Of a stretch of DNA of 61,629 nt, positions 60,839 through 61,629 are shown piece by piece. Position numbers and translations under genes: made by a program. Source of the DNA: a bacterium (GTDB lineage: Bacteria > Bacillota > Clostridia > Oscillospirales > CAG-272); the NCBI GenBank assembly GCA_004558975.1, contig SFZB01000003.1, forward strand, positions 1-61,629. The letters are read 5' to 3'. The notes under the pieces are model-generated. The model saw only the letters and a program-made list of their open reading frames with translations. It did no database searches and was not told the DNA's origin. How positions within the stretch are numbered: position 1 is the first letter of the stretch; every line of letters begins with the position of its first letter.

Positions 60839-60932
60839 GAGCCCGCGGGCGCGCCCGATAGGAGACGTCTCAAATACGGTGGGTATCCGGCGACGAGGCT
60901 CGCGCCCCGGGCGGTGCGTCGCCACTTCGGCG

Positions 60933-61322
60933 TCAGGTCGCGTTCGGGTGCCGGCACCGCCGTTTCGGGGCGGTAAGGTCGAAACTGCGTTCGGTGAGGT
61001 CGCCAAGGAGGCTTTCCGGCAGGTCGGCATCCAGCGGGATTGTAATCCAATGAAGTTTGTTCATGTGGTAAGCGGGGCGGATGGCGGGGAAAGTCTCGCG
61101 GAGCGCGAAACCCTCCTCCGGTGTGCATTTGAGATTGACGACCCAGATGCGTTCCTCCCCGGCGCCGCCGATACGACAGGCGGGAATGCACATGAGGAGC
61201 CCGAACCATTTGCCGCCCTCGCCGTGCCGCAGGACGGTCGTCTCAAAGTCATTTTCAAAGGGCTTGTCCGTGTGCGCCCCGGGGAGGGCGGCGGCAAGCG
61301 CCAGATAGGTGTCGTAGGTCAT
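60933..61322 (-). CDS. MmcQ/YjbR family protein
   Basis: The 129-residue protein has the MmcQ/YjbR layout: N-terminal helix with LPGAHTDKPF, a central WFGLLMCIPA strand, then NLKCTPEEGFALRETFPAIRPAYHMNKLHWITIPLD. This is a CyaY-like fold of unknown role, sometimes considered DNA-binding. Divergent from the lipoprotein gene at the right edge. Confidence 0.9.
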   Translation of the reverse strand: MTYDTYLALAAALPGAHTDKPFENDFETTVLRHGEGGKWFGLLMCIPACRIGGAGEERIWVVNLKCTPEEGFALRETFPAIRPAYHMNKLHWITIPLDADLPESLLGDLTERSFDLTAPKRRCRHPNAT

Positions 61323-61412
61323 GGATTGCCTCCGGTCAGAGAACTTCGCGCGGGGACGGACGGTGCGGTGCCATGAAAGAAAAATGTTTCCAGGTCATGT
61401 CAAATAAAAAAC

Positions 61413-61441
61413 TTTACAAAAGCGCCGACAGAAGATATACT
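61413..61441 (+). promoter_or_regulatory. Promoter of the lipoprotein gene
   Basis: TTTACA (61413-61418) and TATACT (61436-61441) are separated by 17 bp. Confidence 0.7.
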
Positions 61442-61469
61442 TGAGGCAGAAACGAGGAGGGCAGTTGCC

Positions 61470-61629
61470 ATGAAACATCAGATGACAGGGAAAATGATTT
61501 GCGCATTTCTGCTGATCGTATTGCTGTTGTCTCTTGTCGCCTGCGGCGGTTATGAGGTGTCACTCGGGATCGGTGACGGTTCCAAAGAAAACGATGCTGT
61601 CCGTGTGGAGTATAAAAGATCGGAAGAGC
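61470..61629 (+). CDS. Lipoprotein, N-terminal part (truncated by contig end)
   Basis: From ATG at 61470 (GAGGAGG about 9 bases upstream) the frame reads MKHQMTGKMICAFLLIVLLL and then SLVACGGYE, a basic start, hydrophobic core and lipobox LVAC, so the cysteine at residue 25 should be lipidated and the protein attached outside the membrane. After it comes a Gly/Ser/Asp-rich linker. The frame runs off the edge, and its last four residues fall in sequence that matches an adapter. Function unknown. Confidence 0.8.
   Translation, partial: MKHQMTGKMICAFLLIVLLLSLVACGGYEVSLGIGDGSKENDAVRVEYKRSEE
61617..61629. other. Illumina adapter match at contig end
   Basis: The last 13 bases are AGATCGGAAGAGC, the universal Illumina TruSeq adapter start. 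They are most likely a sequencing or assembly residue and not native DNA. Confidence 0.9.

Noticed and set aside
60830..60859. GC-rich inverted repeat as terminator of the MmcQ gene
   Set aside because: No T tract follows, and it overlaps the -35 box of the MutS-like gene promoter.

Overview
The window reads as chromosomal DNA of a Gram-positive, anaerobic member of the Clostridia. The lineage is inferred from gene content, not measured: a Re-type citrate synthase operon, type III glutamine synthetase, rubrerythrin, a T-box leader, a THF riboswitch in front of an ECF-type folate transporter, BspA-type leucine-rich repeats, the agmatine deiminase pathway, strong AGGAGG-type ribosome binding sites and the rimP-nusA-ylxR-ylxQ-infB gene order. 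GC content looks high, roughly 60% by eye. No phage, insertion sequence, CRISPR array, tRNA or rRNA was seen. The last 13 bases match the Illumina adapter stem, so the right edge is a sequencing contig end and not natural sequence.

Layout, left to right. 1-2.9 kb: end of rpoA, rplQ, an unknown membrane protein, rubrerythrin. 3.0-7.5 kb: an operon for Re-citrate synthase, aconitase and isocitrate dehydrogenase, that is, acetyl-CoA plus oxaloacetate to 2-oxoglutarate. 7.7-8.3 kb: shikimate kinase on the minus strand. 8.5-13.0 kb: the complete agmatine deiminase pathway (putrescine carbamoyltransferase, antiporter, agmatine deiminase, carbamate kinase), which yields ATP and ammonia from agmatine. 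13.2-15.9 kb: a leucine-rich-repeat protein and a trpB2 gene behind a tryptophan T-box. 16-19.5 kb: a helical protein and the Trk potassium system. 19.7-21.8 kb: cysK and mnmA. 21.9-26.6 kb: an orphan sugar-ABC ATPase, tex and serC. 26.9-34.4 kb: a small protein, a polysaccharide deacetylase, an EIIC-like permease, an ABC exporter with an anchored propeller-like protein, and an unknown membrane protein. 34.6-41.8 kb: glnN, recX, recA, galK, miaA and an altered PfkB kinase. 42-45 kb: a membrane-anchored SMC/YhaN-like ATPase translationally coupled to a two-site zinc-type DUF6062 protein. 45.6-50.6 kb: infB back to rimP. 50.9-53.2 kb: an oxidoreductase, a CBS protein and type II pantothenate kinase. 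53.4-56.3 kb: an 81% Gln/Asn mini-protein behind a sigma-G-like promoter, then THF riboswitch, folT, folC and a TRIC-type channel. 56.5-61.3 kb: pcrA, a short MutS-family ATPase and an MmcQ/YjbR protein. The right edge holds the start of a lipoprotein.

Several blocks connect. The citrate branch supplies 2-oxoglutarate for glutamate, and GlnN makes glutamine. folT and folC share one folate-sensing leader: uptake, then polyglutamylation for retention. The four agmatine genes form one catabolic pathway. Every convergent gene pair is separated by at least one long perfect hairpin, and three of these hairpins share the same core. The signals most worth a second look are the Gln/Asn-rich gene with its apparent forespore promoter, the RBS-masking switch of the THF leader, and the DUF6062/YhaN-like pair.
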